Positions 41,491-53,135 of a stretch of 64,000 nt of DNA are shown here, piece after piece; within the stretch, counting starts at the first letter, position 1, and each line of letters begins with the position of its first letter. The stretch spans positions 17,404,641-17,468,640 of the forward strand of contig NC_037089.1 of the NCBI RefSeq assembly GCF_002994745.2. Reading direction: 5' to 3'. The notes below the pieces were generated by a model. That model made no database searches and was not told the origin of the DNA. It saw nothing but the letters and a program-made list of their open reading frames with translations. Source of the DNA: Rosa chinensis. Taxonomy: Eukaryota; Streptophyta; Magnoliopsida; Rosales; Rosaceae. Both the position numbers and the translations under genes were made by a program.

Positions 41491-42058
41491 TGTTTCTGTT
41501 GAAGAATACAGGACCTAACGTAAGAAGCATGATGGAGAGAGAGAGAGAGATAACACCGGATGTATAGTGGTTCACCATGCACTTGGGGCAAGGCTACGTC
41601 CACTTAGATATTTTACTATGAGTGAGGTCAAGTGACCTTTGTAGTGATACAAGTGTGGGGATCATGGATCCATCCCTTCTAAGAAGGGGAAGACTTCCTC
41701 TTATAGCTAAAGGAAGTCCCCATCTAGTTTACATTTCCGATGTGGGACATAATACACATATTGCTTCTCTTGAAGCCTTTTGGAGAGCATGGGAGGGTGG
41801 CCTCCCTATGAGGTACCAGCCGACCTCCACCATAGCGAGGTAGCTCGGGTGTCGGACTACCGGATGCATGTCGTAGGGGGGACTAGCCATGTCGCGGGGC
41901 CCACCTAAGAGGTCGTTGATCATGCTTGGCGGTATGTAATATAGGTGGTATGTACAAGTCCCCCAAGTCCCCGAGTAAGAGGCGCTTCTTGGTTGGGGAG
42001 TTTAAATGTGATGCCGCCAAGTATGAGTGATGACCTCGTTGAACGCTATACCCATACT
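41491..42058 (-). repeat. LardA 3' LTR
   Basis: Starts TGTTTCTGTTGAAGAATACA on plus. Landmarks: (GA)n at 41533-41550, TGTATAGTGGTTCACCATGC, CGATGTGGGACATAATAC, then AAGTCCCCCAAGTCCCCGAG and TTCTTGGTTGGGGAGTTT. The inner limit near 42058 is set by analogy with LardB (followed by GTCCCCCAACTCCGTAAG) and is less certain than the outer one. Confidence 0.7.
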
Positions 42059-42888
42059 AGTCCCCCAACTCCGTAAGTACGAAGGGACTCTACGGGTAGG
42101 TTGGTTCCACGGGGCCCTCATCACGCTAGTACCTGCAAATAAGATAAGAGTGTACAAAATACATATTGATTGCGCTAGGGCAATCTAAGTGACATTTGAG
42201 TCAAATGCATCGAGGTGCATAAATGTTTATGTGATGCATGATGCAAAGATGTGTGATGAACACGGTAAGACATGATATGTGTGATGAACACAGTAAGACA
42301 TAATGATATGTAAATGTTGTATGCATATGATGAACACATGTTAGGACCGAGAGTGTAGTTACTCGCCGAGTCCCCCAAGTCACGTAGTTAGTACTTAGGT
42401 TACGCTCGAGGATGCCTGTGAGTTTGAGCATAGAGCTCCGGTATTGTAGTGACTATTGGTCGACATACTACTGAGACTATAGCGTGGCCATGATAGTCCC
42501 CCAAGTATGGGTTAGAGGAAGGAACTCTAACTTACTTGACCCGAACGTATAAGCCATAACCTGGTTGTTTGGCTCATGTGTAACAGGAATGTACGAATTG
42601 AGCTCGTTCATGTTGAGCGGGTGATAGGTTGTGGGAGTTTTGTCCTATGGTCTTATTAATGGGATGTAAAAGAAATTTAATTGTTGCGATCAACAATAGG
42701 TGAAAAATTTCAATATTTCCATTAATAAACCATAGCACGACAAGTATGAGCGTGAAGCTCAATGACAGTCCCCGTCGGGTACTACCTCCACTTGTGATAA
42801 GTGGTATGAGTAAGTCCCCCAAGTGTAGAGAATGCTCGAGAGGTGAGATGACTTAGAAGCAAGGGATTGGACCTTGGCTTACCCCGTC
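42059..42888. other. LardA internal, 3' side, with repeated CCCCCAAGT motifs
   Basis: No coding domains. AGTCCCCCAAGT-type motifs occur near 42363, 42493 and 42815, and AGTCCCCCAACTCC at 42060. Two direct copies of ATGTGTGATGAACACGGTAAGACAT-like sequence lie at 42248-42302. The motif resembles, in complement, the polypurine tract of TatA. Confidence 0.5.
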
Positions 42889-43870
42889 TCTGGTACCAAG
42901 TGGGGTTTTCTGAGGGCTTGAGGCTATAGTACCCGATGGGGTAGAATGAGGATTTGGGTCTCTGATACCCGGAAGGGTAAATGAGGACTTGAGCCTCTAA
43001 TACCCGAAAGGGTAGATGAGGACTTGAGCCTCTGATACCCGGAAGGGTAGATTGAGGACTAGAGCCTCTGATACCCGGAAGGGTAGATTGAGGACTTGGT
43101 GGTACCTCGCCCGGGGCAAGGATTTGGATGCAAGGGACTGGACCTTGGCTTTTGTAAGGGAGCTACCCTTTAGTGATCCCGTTCGGATACCTCGCTCGAG
43201 TAGAGGATTTATGAGGGTTTGTAGGCCTCGTGTGCAACGACTTTGGTACCCGATGGGGTAACGTGAGGGCTTGCTCCCTCTGGTACCCGATGGGGTAGCG
43301 TGAGGGCTTGGTGGCTCCCGTACCCGATGGGGTGATTGATCCAATGATCCCGGTGGAGTGAGAGATTGGTGTCTCGTACCCGATAGAGTATTTTTGGCCT
43401 TGGGCCTCCGGTACCCGATGAGAGTGTCTGGCCTTGGGCTTCCGGTACCCGATGAGGGTTGTCTTGCCTTGGGCCTCTGGTACCCGATAAGGGTTGGGCT
43501 GACTCGTATACCTAGTGGAGTAGATAGGCTCGGGGTCTCATGTACCCGATGAGGTGAGTGAGCCCGTGATCCCGGTGGGATTGATGAGGGCTTGAGCCTC
43601 CTTAACCCAATGGGGTTGAATGAGGGTCGGTAGGCCTCCTTTACCCTGTGGCGTGGCCCCGGGTAGAATGATGATTTGTGCCTCATAACCCCGTAAGGGT
43701 ATCCGGTAGCCTTGGGCTCCAGTACCCGATGGCGTGGCCCCGGGTAGAATATATAATGGCATTGGCCTCGTAACCCCGCTGGGGTACCTCGCCGATTGGA
43801 GAGGATTTTGTAAGGACATGACCTTGGCTTTCCCCCTGGGGGTACCGCGCCTGGGGCGAGGTATTTTAAG
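42889..43870 (+). repeat. Degenerate minisatellite: TACCCGATGGGGTA family
   Basis: About twenty diverged units carry TACCCG(A/G)(T/A)(G/A)GGGTA followed by GAGGACTTGAGCCTCTG or similar, spacing roughly 35-60 bp. TACCCG..GGGTA is an imperfect palindrome. Minus-strand frames read repeated PSGTG / PIGY motifs (42997-43686) but show no known domain. Confidence 0.75.
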
Positions 43871-45420
43871 TGCCGCGTGTTGTGTCAAATGTATATATGG
43901 GGAAATTTAATTGACGGGTAATTAAATAAAGCATTACGTTAATACATAGGCATAATAGATATGATATCGGGACTATCACATTTTGTAGGCATGCTTAGAT
44001 TATAGAAATCGTTATTTGAAGCATGTAAAGCATTGCATTAGCTGAAATTTAAAAGTGTGAATGAGAACTCATCTTTTGCCGATTGGAGAAGTGGAAAATT
44101 GGGATTGACCCGAATACTGAATCTTGTTGGAGTTGTCCAAGGATAACGCTCCATGTAATCGACAAATGATCATCGATAGTTTGCTTGGCCTTGTACGCAC
44201 AAGAAGATGCCCGGTTTAGAGTTATTTTGCTTCTTACAAAGGCAAAAGAAAATAAGTGATTAGCAAGCTATTCATATGGTTGAATTGATGAATCACATAT
44301 ATTTTGCTTATACACTTTGATATGATATAGTGACAATTTAAATCTATTTAATTGGCATGAAGGATTGAATTGTCCATGTAAGTATGGAAATGATTATTCT
44401 TGACATGAGAAGCTTAAATGATCATGGTAAAAGGAAATTAGAAATTGATTGTATAACAATAATCATGGTTAGTGCATGACATATACTGATCACAAGTTCA
44501 CAACTATTGCATGGCAACACTAATCATGGGTAGCCATGCAAGTGTATACATGTGCGGAAATCATGCTAATGCGTATTTGTGTATAGGTAAGATACCTGGC
44601 ATGTATCACTTAATCTAAAGGTGACAATCATGCATGAATTGCACTTTGTGTGCTTTGAAGTTTTGGTCAACGGGATGAGCTGACCACAGTCATATAATAC
44701 TCAACGTCTCAACCATGATAATGAGGACCTATCAGAGCCGGATGCTACGTGTAGTGTGGCATGTTCAAAGATCACGTTTGAAGTAGGCATGGTAGGGCAA
44801 GTAGTAAAAATTATCCGGTGAACTTCAAATGTTGTGCCATATATGAGTAAACATGATGTGCTTAATTGGCTGATTCCATGCAAATGTGTGGTGTACAAAG
44901 TATTGTGAATTAAATACTTCGTCTGCATGATTGGAGTGCCACAGTATTATGCAAGTGTACACGTTGCAAGACATGCTTCACATATATACCAGTAATAATA
45001 CCACTGTCGTCGTAAGATGGCTGTCATGCAAGAGTTATGAAATAGTTAATTGGATAAGCATGCGGTCTCTTGAGATTCATGCATATGTACTGTTGTAAGC
45101 ATGCTCATGTGTATGATTTAGAACCATAGAAATAGCATATAAAACTCATAAGTAGTGCAGACATCTGTTTGATAAAGAATATGCAGAAGATGACTTAGCT
45201 GGATGGAGATTTCTCAAAGACCAGAAGGGATGGAGCACTGAGACCGGGATGTTGCTTCAAGTCATGAAGTCGTCATATATGTCCTTCTGTTGTAGAAGTT
45301 TGTATGGCTGGACTGAATATGTAGGAGGCATCACAGCTGGTGCTGGAGCCGGAAAATCCCAAACGGGTACATCTGTGAGCTTCGAAGCTGTGGGTGTACT
45401 GAGTAAATATATATGCGCCC
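43871..45420. other. LardA AT-rich interior
   Basis: About 1.5 kb without recognised genes. It resembles LardB 59790-61100 in style (repeated GCATG, AGCATGTAAAGCATTGCATTAGCT against AGCATGGCATGTGTATGGCACTAGCT). It contains many CATGCA-type motifs. Nothing else seen. Confidence 0.45.
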
Positions 45421-45424
45421 TTTT

Positions 45425-45790
45425 TTTTTTTTTGGGATCCCGGATGGTCTCTAATGCCCGGAAAGTAGGAGTTGGTGAAGGAAGAAGGTACCGGTGAGGC
45501 ATCAGGTACCGGAGGGCACAGGTGGCTGCTCAGGTACTTAAAAAAAAAAAATTTGCTTTGGAACCCCGGACATGTCTGATTCCCGGAGAGTAGTGGGTGA
45601 AGGAAGAAGGTACCGGTGAGGCATCAGGTACCGGAGGGCACAGGCGGCTGCTCAGGTACTAAAAAAAAAAAAATTTGCTTTGGAACCCCGGACATGTCTG
45701 ATTCCCGGAGAGTAGTGGGTGAAGGAAGAAGGTACCGGTGAGGCATCAGGTACCGGAGGGCACAGGTGGCTGATCAGGTACTGCCAATCA
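45425..45790 (+). repeat. 122-bp tandem triplication in LardA
   Basis: GGTACCGGTGAGGCATCAGG starts at 45487, 45609 and 45731, an exact 122-bp period. Each unit ends in a homopolymer (T run in the first, A runs in the next two) and carries GATTCCCGGAGAGTAGTGGG or a variant. Confidence 0.9.
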
Positions 45791-46426
45791 ACTTCCCGGG
45801 TGTTTAGAGCAATTGTCTGAGTACCGAACCATTACTTGTGGTAAGATGATGATGATCCCGGATCGAAGAAATCAAAGAGGTCCCGGAAGTGTATAAGTAA
45901 GATAGCTGGCAATATGGTTCCTTGGCCGGGGTCGTGTTCGAAACTGCTCGGAGCTGGAGAAGCAAGAGGAGCTACTGGGTTGGTTACCGAAAGGATGTAG
46001 ATGAGGTGCTGTTGCTGCCGGGCGAGTTCGCTGGCGGCAAATTTTTCTGCCGGGATGAGTTGGGATGCCGCTGGACATTGAAGCAGGCGGTACTGTTGGG
46101 AGCTGTCGGGATGTGTAGTGGATACCGGGCGGTATGTTGACCAAGGAGAGGTCACTATGCGTGATGCATGCATGGACGAGAGAGTTGCTTGATAGGCTGA
46201 TGGACAGTACCCGTACGTGACTTGCTCACGGTGCAGGGTATCCTGCGCATGCCTGCTAACTTGAGTACCTGCTGGCTCATGGAAGTCCCGGATGAGTGCG
46301 AGCCTTGGGAGTGGAGGGGGGTCCTTCATGTACCCATGTACCCGATGACTTGTGGTACCCGTACATGATCCTTGCTCAAGGTCGGAGGCTCATACCCAAA
46401 CATAGGGGCCCTCCTTCTAGCGCCAA
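45791..46426. other. LardA leader region and PBS
   Basis: GC-rich leader-like stretch on the minus strand between PBS and the array. No gag motif could be seen in any frame; the frames at 45832-46329 have no known domain. The primer site (TTGGCGCTAGAAGGAGGGCC on minus) ends at 46426. Confidence 0.55.
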
Positions 46427-46661
46427 TGTTTCTATTGAAGAATACGGGACCTAAGGTAAGAAGCATGATGGAGAGAGAGAGAGAGAGATGACACCGGATG
46501 TATAGTGGTTCACCATGCACTTGGGGCAAGGCTATGTCCACTTAGATATTTTACTATGAGTGAGGTCAAGTGACCTTTGTACTGATACAACTGTGGGGAT
46601 CATGGATCCATCCCTTCTAAGAAGGGGAGGACTTCCTCTTATAGCTAAAGGAAGTCCCCTG
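46427..46661 (-). repeat. LardA 5' LTR, truncated
   Basis: TGTTTCTATTGAAGAATACG on plus; nearly identical to the first 235 bp of the 41491 LTR. It breaks off after AAGGAAGTCCCC, where TatB RT sequence follows directly. The junction is not at an LTR end of TatB, so a deletion or rearrangement made it. Confidence 0.87.
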
Positions 46662-47358
46662 ACATTGTAACAGTATAGGCCCTTGTCGGTGGTGAAGGTG
46701 GTGCATTCCTAGTCGTCAGGGTGCATCTTGATCTGATTATAGCAGGAGAAGGCGTCCATCATGCTGAGTAGCTCGTGTCCAGCGGTTGCATCGACCAGTT
46801 GATCAATGCGGGGTAGCGGAAAGCTATCCTTGGGACATGCCTTGTTAAGACCTTTGAAGTCGACACACATTCGCCACTTTCCACTAGGTTTCTTGACCAT
46901 GACCAGGTTGGAAATCCACTGGGGATAATTGACCTGACGGATGAACCTAATGCCCTGAAGCTTGGCAACCTCTTCCCCTATTGCACGATATCTCTCTTCA
47001 TCAAAGGCCCTTCACCGTTGCTTGACAGGATAGAAGGATGGTTTGATACCAACTTGTGTGTGATGATCTCAGGGGAAATACCCAACATATTAGCGTAGGA
47101 CCATGCAAAGACGGCGGAGTTGTCACGTAGAAACTGAGTGAGTTCAGCCGCTATCTCTGGCGCTAGCTGAGCGTCGATGCAGACCGTCAGCTCAGGGTGC
47201 TCGTCGGAGATGCTGATAACCCTCAAGGATGTCTTTGGGTTGACAGGCTCCTTTTTCACATATTTCACCTCGTCATCCCGAGGATCCTCAAAAATATTGG
47301 TCGTTGGTACATGGTTTCCTACCGTTAGGATCTCATGGCGGCGCGTCGACCGTGCCAT
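46662..47358 (-). pseudogene. TatB protease-RT linker and partial reverse transcriptase
   Basis: LRVISISDEHPELTVCIDAQ, AELTQFLRDNSAVFAWSYAN and MLGISPEIITHKL give the linker; here VFAWSYAN keeps Trp, where TatA has a stop. RT follows after a frame change near 47010: MVKKPSGKWRMCVDFKGLNK, KDSFPLPRIDQLVDATAGHE, MDAFSCYNQIKMHPDD. A stop lies at about 46707 and the gene ends at 46662, before the YVDD box. Confidence 0.87.
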
Positions 47359-47840
47359 CGTTGTTGAGTAACATTCTCATGCCAACTGTTGGACTTCCTT
47401 TCACACAGCCTGTCCCGTTAGGTGTAGGGAACTTCATGAGAAGCATGTATCCGACTAAGATGCACTTGAGTTTGTTGAGTGCCGGTCGACCAATGATGGC
47501 ATTATATGAACTGAAGCAATCGACAACGATGAACTCCGTATGTATTTCCGCTGTACATGGACTAGCGCCGATGACTAGATGCATGTAGTCAGAACCTAGC
47601 GGTTGGGTGACGTCACTAGAGAAACTAAGTCGTGGCTCATGATCTTGGAGTAATTTCCTATGCCGTTGGAGTTGGTTATAGCAGCCATTGAATATGACGT
47701 TGATAGCGGATCCGCTGTCGACAAGGACCCTTCCCACTTACCATTTATCAAGCATGGTGTTGATCAAGAATGGATCATCGTGGGGTAGCTGTACTCCGCG
47801 CTCTTCTTTCTCTAAGAAGGTAATAGGTTCCCAACCAGAC
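47333..47840 (-). pseudogene. TatB aspartic protease
   Basis: VLVDSGSAINVIFNGCYNQL with the DSG triad, then GDVTQPLGSDYMHLVIGAS and SSYNAIIGRPALNKLK, where the IGRP motif is intact. One stop near 47738 (TMLDKWxVGRVLV, likely TGG/TAG-type) separates it from gag. Confidence 0.87.
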
Positions 47841-49700
47841 CTTGGGAGTTTAGCGGATCTCTCATAGCAAATGTTGCAAATTTCTTTGGGGTGGTTAGCG
47901 CGTGCATAGTGCTTTGTTGCCCTATGAGACATGTTGGTGATTGGAGCACCGCCATCGATAGTGTTGATGCGGCGCATGGACTTGATGTTGGCGACCACAG
48001 GCGTCGGTTGGCACACCTTGAATTGTTCCATCTTACCATCACGGTACAAAGTCTCAATAGCTGTTTTGAGAGCGTTGCAATTGTTGGTGTTGTGACTGCT
48101 GTCCTCGTGGTATTTACACCACTTGCCAGTGTTTCTTGGTTTTCCCACTCTTAATTGGGTACTTTATTGGGGGTGGCGGTGGGATCTGGTCTTTACACTG
48201 GTCATATATCTCTTTATATGAGGCTGTGAGGACTGTAAACACTGCGTACCGTTGGGAGGACTCCTTCTGTTTGTTACGGTTATCCCCATGGGATAAGCGG
48301 TTGCCCTTGTTGTAATGCTGGTCCTTCTGCCGCTTGCTTTGGTAGTTTCCCTGTTACCACTCTCTCTTCTTATCTGTTGGCGGCGTTGCAGAGGTTTTGT
48401 TAGCGGTTTCCTGATGGCTGGAGGAGGGCTGAGTGGACTTTGCTGGTGTTGGCGGTGATGGTAGGGTTTCTCCATATGTGATGAATTCTGCCTATGCATG
48501 GACGACGGCTTCGCTCATGACATGGTCATACACAGCGTTTGGATGGTTGTAGTTGAGATGATAGAGAAATGATCCCTTTAGGAGTCCCTACTTGAGGGCT
48601 GCTAATGCCATTGTTTATCAAGATCGCGGTATTGAGATGCCGCCGCTTGCCACCTGGTGACAAATGCCTTCAAAGTTTCCTCTACCCCCTGCTTGACGTT
48701 GAACAGTTGAGTTGTGTTGTGATGTCCGGCGACCAGCAGGATGAATCTTCGAGGGCGTTCAAAGAACCAGCTCATTGCCTCATTATCTAGCTTTTCGCTG
48801 AACAAGTGGCAGAGTATGGCGTCATCAAACCCCTTGTTATTAGTGAATTTTTTGAATGTGTCCATATGGACGAAGGGATCAGTCATGCCGCCATAATGTG
48901 GCATTTTTTGTGTCTTTGCATGTGCTGGTTTGACGGCTTGCAGGATCCTAGCGGTGAATGACCCTGGCTTAGACGCAAGGAGCGGATTGGGAATTGGCGC
49001 TAAGGAGCCTAGCTCCGCCCGGATTAGCCTTTGCTCTAATTGCTGCATCATTTCCAAGATTAGGGCTGTTGCGTAGCTGGCGGGCCCCGCCTGGAGATGC
49101 TGCTGGACCAGTTCCTACCTGGGGACCAGTGCCCTAGCTGCCAAGCGGTTGGTATGCGGCTGTGACTCCACTTCTTGCTCCAACATTAGTCGGGGCAGGG
49201 GGTGGGCCCATTTCTAACAGTTCTGGTGGGTTTAGTGGTACCTGCATATGTATGATTGGTACGGGTACCAATCCGCCGGTATTGGGTCGACTACATCTGG
49301 TGCTCCGCAATTGCTCGTTCTACGCTGGGTTAGCGTTTTCCTCCAACGCCTTTTTCAGTTCGTCGAATTTTGACATCAGCTTGGCCACCTGCTTTTGGGC
49401 CTCGGCCTTCTATCTGCGCTCTTGTTCACGCTCCCTGTTTTCCTTGCGGAGGTCCGCCAATGGCAGCTCATACATAGCAGCGAGATCTTGGCCTGGTGGG
49501 CGACTGCTGCCCGGTCGGGTCTCCGTTGCAGTTTGAGTCAGTGGGACCGGGGATGAGCCCCAAGGTTCCACGCTGGGGTTGACCGGAGTGTTGAATAGTG
49601 CCCTGTTAATGTTAACCGATGGGTTAATGTTAGCCGTGGGGTTGGTGGGATGGGGGTTGGCAGATTGATCCGCTTGCTCCTCAGCGTTTCCCCCGTTACA
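47738..49700 (-). pseudogene. TatB gag
   Basis: N-terminus near 49705 (MTNCNGGNAEEQADQSANPH), core FVHMDTFKKFTNNKGFDDAI, LDNEAMSWFFERPRRFILL (shorter than TatA: the segment between CPPG and FLSRFILL is deleted), FNVKQGVEETLKAFVTRWQA, and knuckle WCKYHEDSSHNTNNC. FVTRWQAAAS stays open where TatA has a stop. Breaks: stops or shifts near 48600, 48360 and 48160. Confidence 0.86.
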
Positions 49701-49746
49701 GTTAGTCATGGTGATTATTGTGGTGGGATGGCCTTTTGTTTTAGGA

Positions 49747-49765
49747 TTCCCACAGACGGCGCCAA
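49747..49765 (-). promoter_or_regulatory. TatB primer-binding site
   Basis: Minus-strand TTGGCGCCGTCTGTGGGAA abuts the LTR. It differs from TatA and LardB by one base (C for T at position 5). Confidence 0.87.
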
Positions 49766-50186
49766 TGTTAATGTCTAAGATTGAGTAGTGGCCCAAGTCT
49801 TGGTTAACGCTGGTCCGGTGGGCGGACCGCTAGTTATGATATTCTCAGAGCTTCCGCTACCTGTCAAGAAATACAAAGGGCATCAGAGGGAGACCGCATT
49901 GGGCGGTCTTCTCTTCTCCGATGCCTAAGTTAGTCAATCTATTTGTATTGATAGAATAACAGTAGGTAAGTAGTAAATGCGTAATTAATGAGGAGAGAGG
50001 AGAGAACCTTTTATAGTTAGGGAAGAGGCTAATCTCTTCCATGTTTTCGATGTGGGACTAATATGCTTCAATTCCCAGCTTCTGATGCTATCTTGACGCG
50101 GCGTGTGGCGGCGCGTTGGCAGTGATCTGGGGGTGAGCCGGGGCTCAGGCGGTAGCTTGCTTGGTTGTGTTTCTGTAGGTCACTTC
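49766..50186 (-). repeat. TatB LTR, truncated at its outer end
   Basis: TGTTAATGTCTAAGATTGAG on plus. It has the GAGACCGC..TGGGCGGTCTTC hairpin, CCTTTTATAG (TATAAAAGG on minus) and TTTTCGATGTGGGACT. It lines up with the inner three-quarters of the TatA LTR, up to its AGTGACCT. The outer part is lost at the 50187 junction. Confidence 0.82.
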
Positions 50187-52240
50187 TGTAACGCCCCAAG
50201 CTGCACCTCACCAGCCTAAGCTCGTTACAGTGCCGCGAGTCTCTAAAACATAAACCGAACGCTCGATTTACCTCCTAGAGAACCGCTAGGCATTTTGTTA
50301 GAAAAACTTTTGTTTAAGCATAGCGGAAACTACAAATATTTTTTAGGTAAAAAACTTGAGCTGCTGAAATCTATTTCATTTGTCCAGAACTTGAATAAAG
50401 GCTAACACGAGGTACGAATCCCAATGAAGAAGAATTTAACTCAATTTGACTAGAGACCAAATAGCAATAAATTCTGAAACACGAAATTTGAGAAATAAGA
50501 TTTAGCACAAACTGCAGACAAGGGTTTACCAAACTTGTTCTGCACACCCAGCTCTGTCCGCTATTGTCCAGTCACCAGTGCACAATACCTGCATCCATAC
50601 TGTTGTAGGAGTGAGCTTTCGTCCTTGCTGCTCAACAGGAACTCTAACTCGATTAGGTTTGAAAATCAACAGATAAATGTTTGGAGCTCCAGTATGAAAA
50701 CATGCTTAAACCAAATATTTAAAGGAACGACAAACTTTAATGTTTTTCAATGTGAAAACCAATGCATGATGCTTAAATAAATACGGCGCCAAATCCAAGT
50801 GTTACCTGATGGCCGGTCCCATGAACCCACTACACGACCTTACCTCAAATTAATTTATCACCAGGTAAGCTTAGCGAGAGCGTCCAGTACCTAGCTACAC
50901 ACAAGTACCGAGTCCGTGATTACGGATACTCGGACGACTGCCATAGCTAACCCTCCGGAGGTTTAGGGAATCGAACCCAAGGAAGTCAGTGCCCCTTTCC
51001 CTCTTAAGCCATCACATTTCTCACAATTTGGTTAGTATGCATTGCATTTTGACATAACCAAACCATACCACCAACCATGCATCATTTTAACACAATATAT
51101 AAGAAAACAACTAACTGAGGAGAGTTACGAATCCCTACCTAGATTCCAATGCTTTCTCTCACGTATTCCGAGAGTCGCGAACCTTCCGTTCCTCGGGTAA
51201 CTGGAGTCCTAGATTCCAACATTTCGACAGTTAATGATCCATTGAACAATTTTACGAAATCTCGACGATTAATAAATCGTCTAAACCAACTTTTCCTAGT
51301 TGGACCAGGAGTTGACTAAGGTTTGACCAACCTTTCCTGGTTTGACCAAAATTGACCGTTTTGACCATATTTGACCAACGATTCTTAGTTTAACCAATTT
51401 GACCACGTTTGACCAATCGCGACAAGTTTGATAATTAATTTAAATTATCAAACATTTCTTGAGGTTTACGATATTGACCATATATATATTGAGTGCACCC
51501 AATTTACTAAGGCCACCCAATGTATATATATAATTTTTTATCTTCACTTATTATCAAACAGTCAAATGCATATGCAAATCCATAACGATTTTACCAACAA
51601 AAGATCTCAGATTTTCTTAACAATTTTAGTCACATAGCAATTCAACGGAATTTACTATGGACGCCCAATTAATTTTCGACTCAATATGGGTGTACCAAAT
51701 TTACTCTGGACACCCATAAATGGAACTTGATCTTTTCCAAACTTTTTACACTCATCTAAATTCTCATCAACACAATCATTTCAATATCACCAACAGACCC
51801 ACCAATTCACTCCAATTTAACCCATAATTCAAACATAACTTCAAACCACCAAAACTGCCCAACTCGATTAAACTAGGCAAAACACCACAGTTCATCCAAT
51901 ATGCCAAATGTGCCAAAAGTGCAGAACCTCGATTTACCTTCGATAGCACAAATTGCAGGTGGAAAACCCAAGTTTCTGCTTCAACTCCTTCCCGGAACCC
52001 CTTGCTGAAACTAGACTGGTGGTGAACTGATGACCTTACTGCCAATAATCCAGCAAACTTCACAATATCTTGCCTAAAGCTGCAATCGAGGCTGAAACAA
52101 AGCCCAGAGATGTTGGAAAAACTACCGACGTTAAAGAACAGTGCTGGAACCGGAACAACCCAGAAATTGATTTGTCAAAACTCGATCAAATCCAAAAACT
52201 GGTTACACAGGCGTGTAAAGCATGAAGAGAGGATGAAGTT
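50187..52240 (+). mobile_element. Gypsy LTR (TGTAACGCCCC type), right part not in window
   Basis: Begins TGTAACGCCCCAAGCTGCAC after ACTTC (50182-50186). The start is typical of chromovirus LTRs. About 2 kb follows with no coding domain: TTGACCAA / GACCATAT repeats at 51290-51420 and AT-rich sequence to 52240. No matching ACTTC or TG..CA end was found before CopD begins, so CopD probably inserted into this LTR and the rest lies beyond 64000. Confidence 0.6.
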
Positions 52241-53135
52241 TGTTGGTACTTTGTTTATTTGCAGATATTAGGATCGATACATTGTTGCAGTCCTAAATTA
52301 GGGTGCGCCAACTACATCACTCCTAATATGAAAATTACATTGTGGTGATAAGATATTAGGATAGATACATTATTGCAGTCCTAAATTAGGATGCGCCGAC
52401 TACAACACTCCTAATATGCAAATTACATTTTGGTGATCAAAGACTAGGCCTTGGATCTCGGTCCCGAACAATCGTCTTGCCCGAACAGACATCTTTTGAT
52501 GTCTTTCTCTGTTTCAGATAGATATGAGAGCAGTTACAATTACAAAGGACACATTTGTTCGATTTTGAAATTCAAATCGAACAGTTGTAACTTCTCATAC
52601 CAGTTCAATCTGAACTCTATAAAAGTCTCACAAAAGGCCAATTCTCATCAACATCAGTTTTGAGACTCACATATCTTCCATAAAATCTTCTGAGAGAAAA
52701 CACAGATTGACGTTCGCGATAGAATCCAAGGCAACACTGCTAACCTTGGATTGAGAGCTGAATCCTGCAAGGCAGACGTCCTAGAAGATCTACAGCAAGT
52801 GTGTAGGGACGTATTTCTGTCTTAGGACATTGCACCAAAGCAAGCCTCTCTCAAAGATTCAAGTCAGTGAATTTGATTTCTCCTTTCTTGATAGACTTTC
52901 ATTTGTTCTTTACGTATTGTTTTCGTTCCTTTTAATTTTAGGATTGCAACTTCACTGCAATCCTTTGTCGTATTTCAATCTGCCTTTAATTTTACTTTAA
53001 TATTTTAGGATTGCTAACTACTTCCAATCCTAGTCATAAATATATATACATATCTGGTTGCAAACAACGTTCTGTTTCTTGAATTGATCTGTCACTTACA
53101 GTACCTATTTCTAACAATCTAAGATATAAATACCA
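52241..53135 (+). repeat. CopD 5' LTR and leader
   Basis: TGTTGGTACTTTG start. Two tandem copies of an 88-bp unit (AGATATTAGGAT(C/A)GATACAT to the next TGGTGAT; about 52263-52350 and 52351-52438). CTATAAAAGTC near 52618 is a likely TATA box. The inner LTR end is not certain (a CTTACA near 53100 is one candidate) because no second LTR is available and no standard PBS is evident. Confidence 0.7.

Larger units (their letters stand above)
41491..46661 (-). mobile_element. LardA: large non-autonomous LTR retrotransposon, right end truncated
   Basis: LTR-type repeats at 41491-42058 and 46427-46661 flank 4.4 kb with no gag, protease, RT or integrase. PBS TTGGCGCTAGAAGGAGGGCC (complement of 46407-46426) abuts the right copy, so the element reads on the minus strand. 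The right (5') LTR stops at 46661, where TatB sequence begins. The internal part has a degenerate TACCCGATGGGGTA array, an AT-rich middle, and a 122-bp triple repeat. It is similar in layout to LardB. Confidence 0.82.
46662..50186 (-). mobile_element. TatB: truncated Tat-type gypsy (LTR, gag, protease, partial RT)
   Basis: Same family type as TatA, read leftward: LTR fragment 50186-49766, PBS, gag, protease, RT up to GLYCYNV at 46662. The rest of RT, RNase H, integrase, 3' region and 3' LTR are absent. The LTR is itself cut at 50186 by the next gypsy LTR. Confidence 0.88.

Noticed and set aside
42997..43686. 229-codon minus-strand frame in LardA
   Set aside because: It is the translation of a degenerate minisatellite; no domain, and similar frames appear in other phases.
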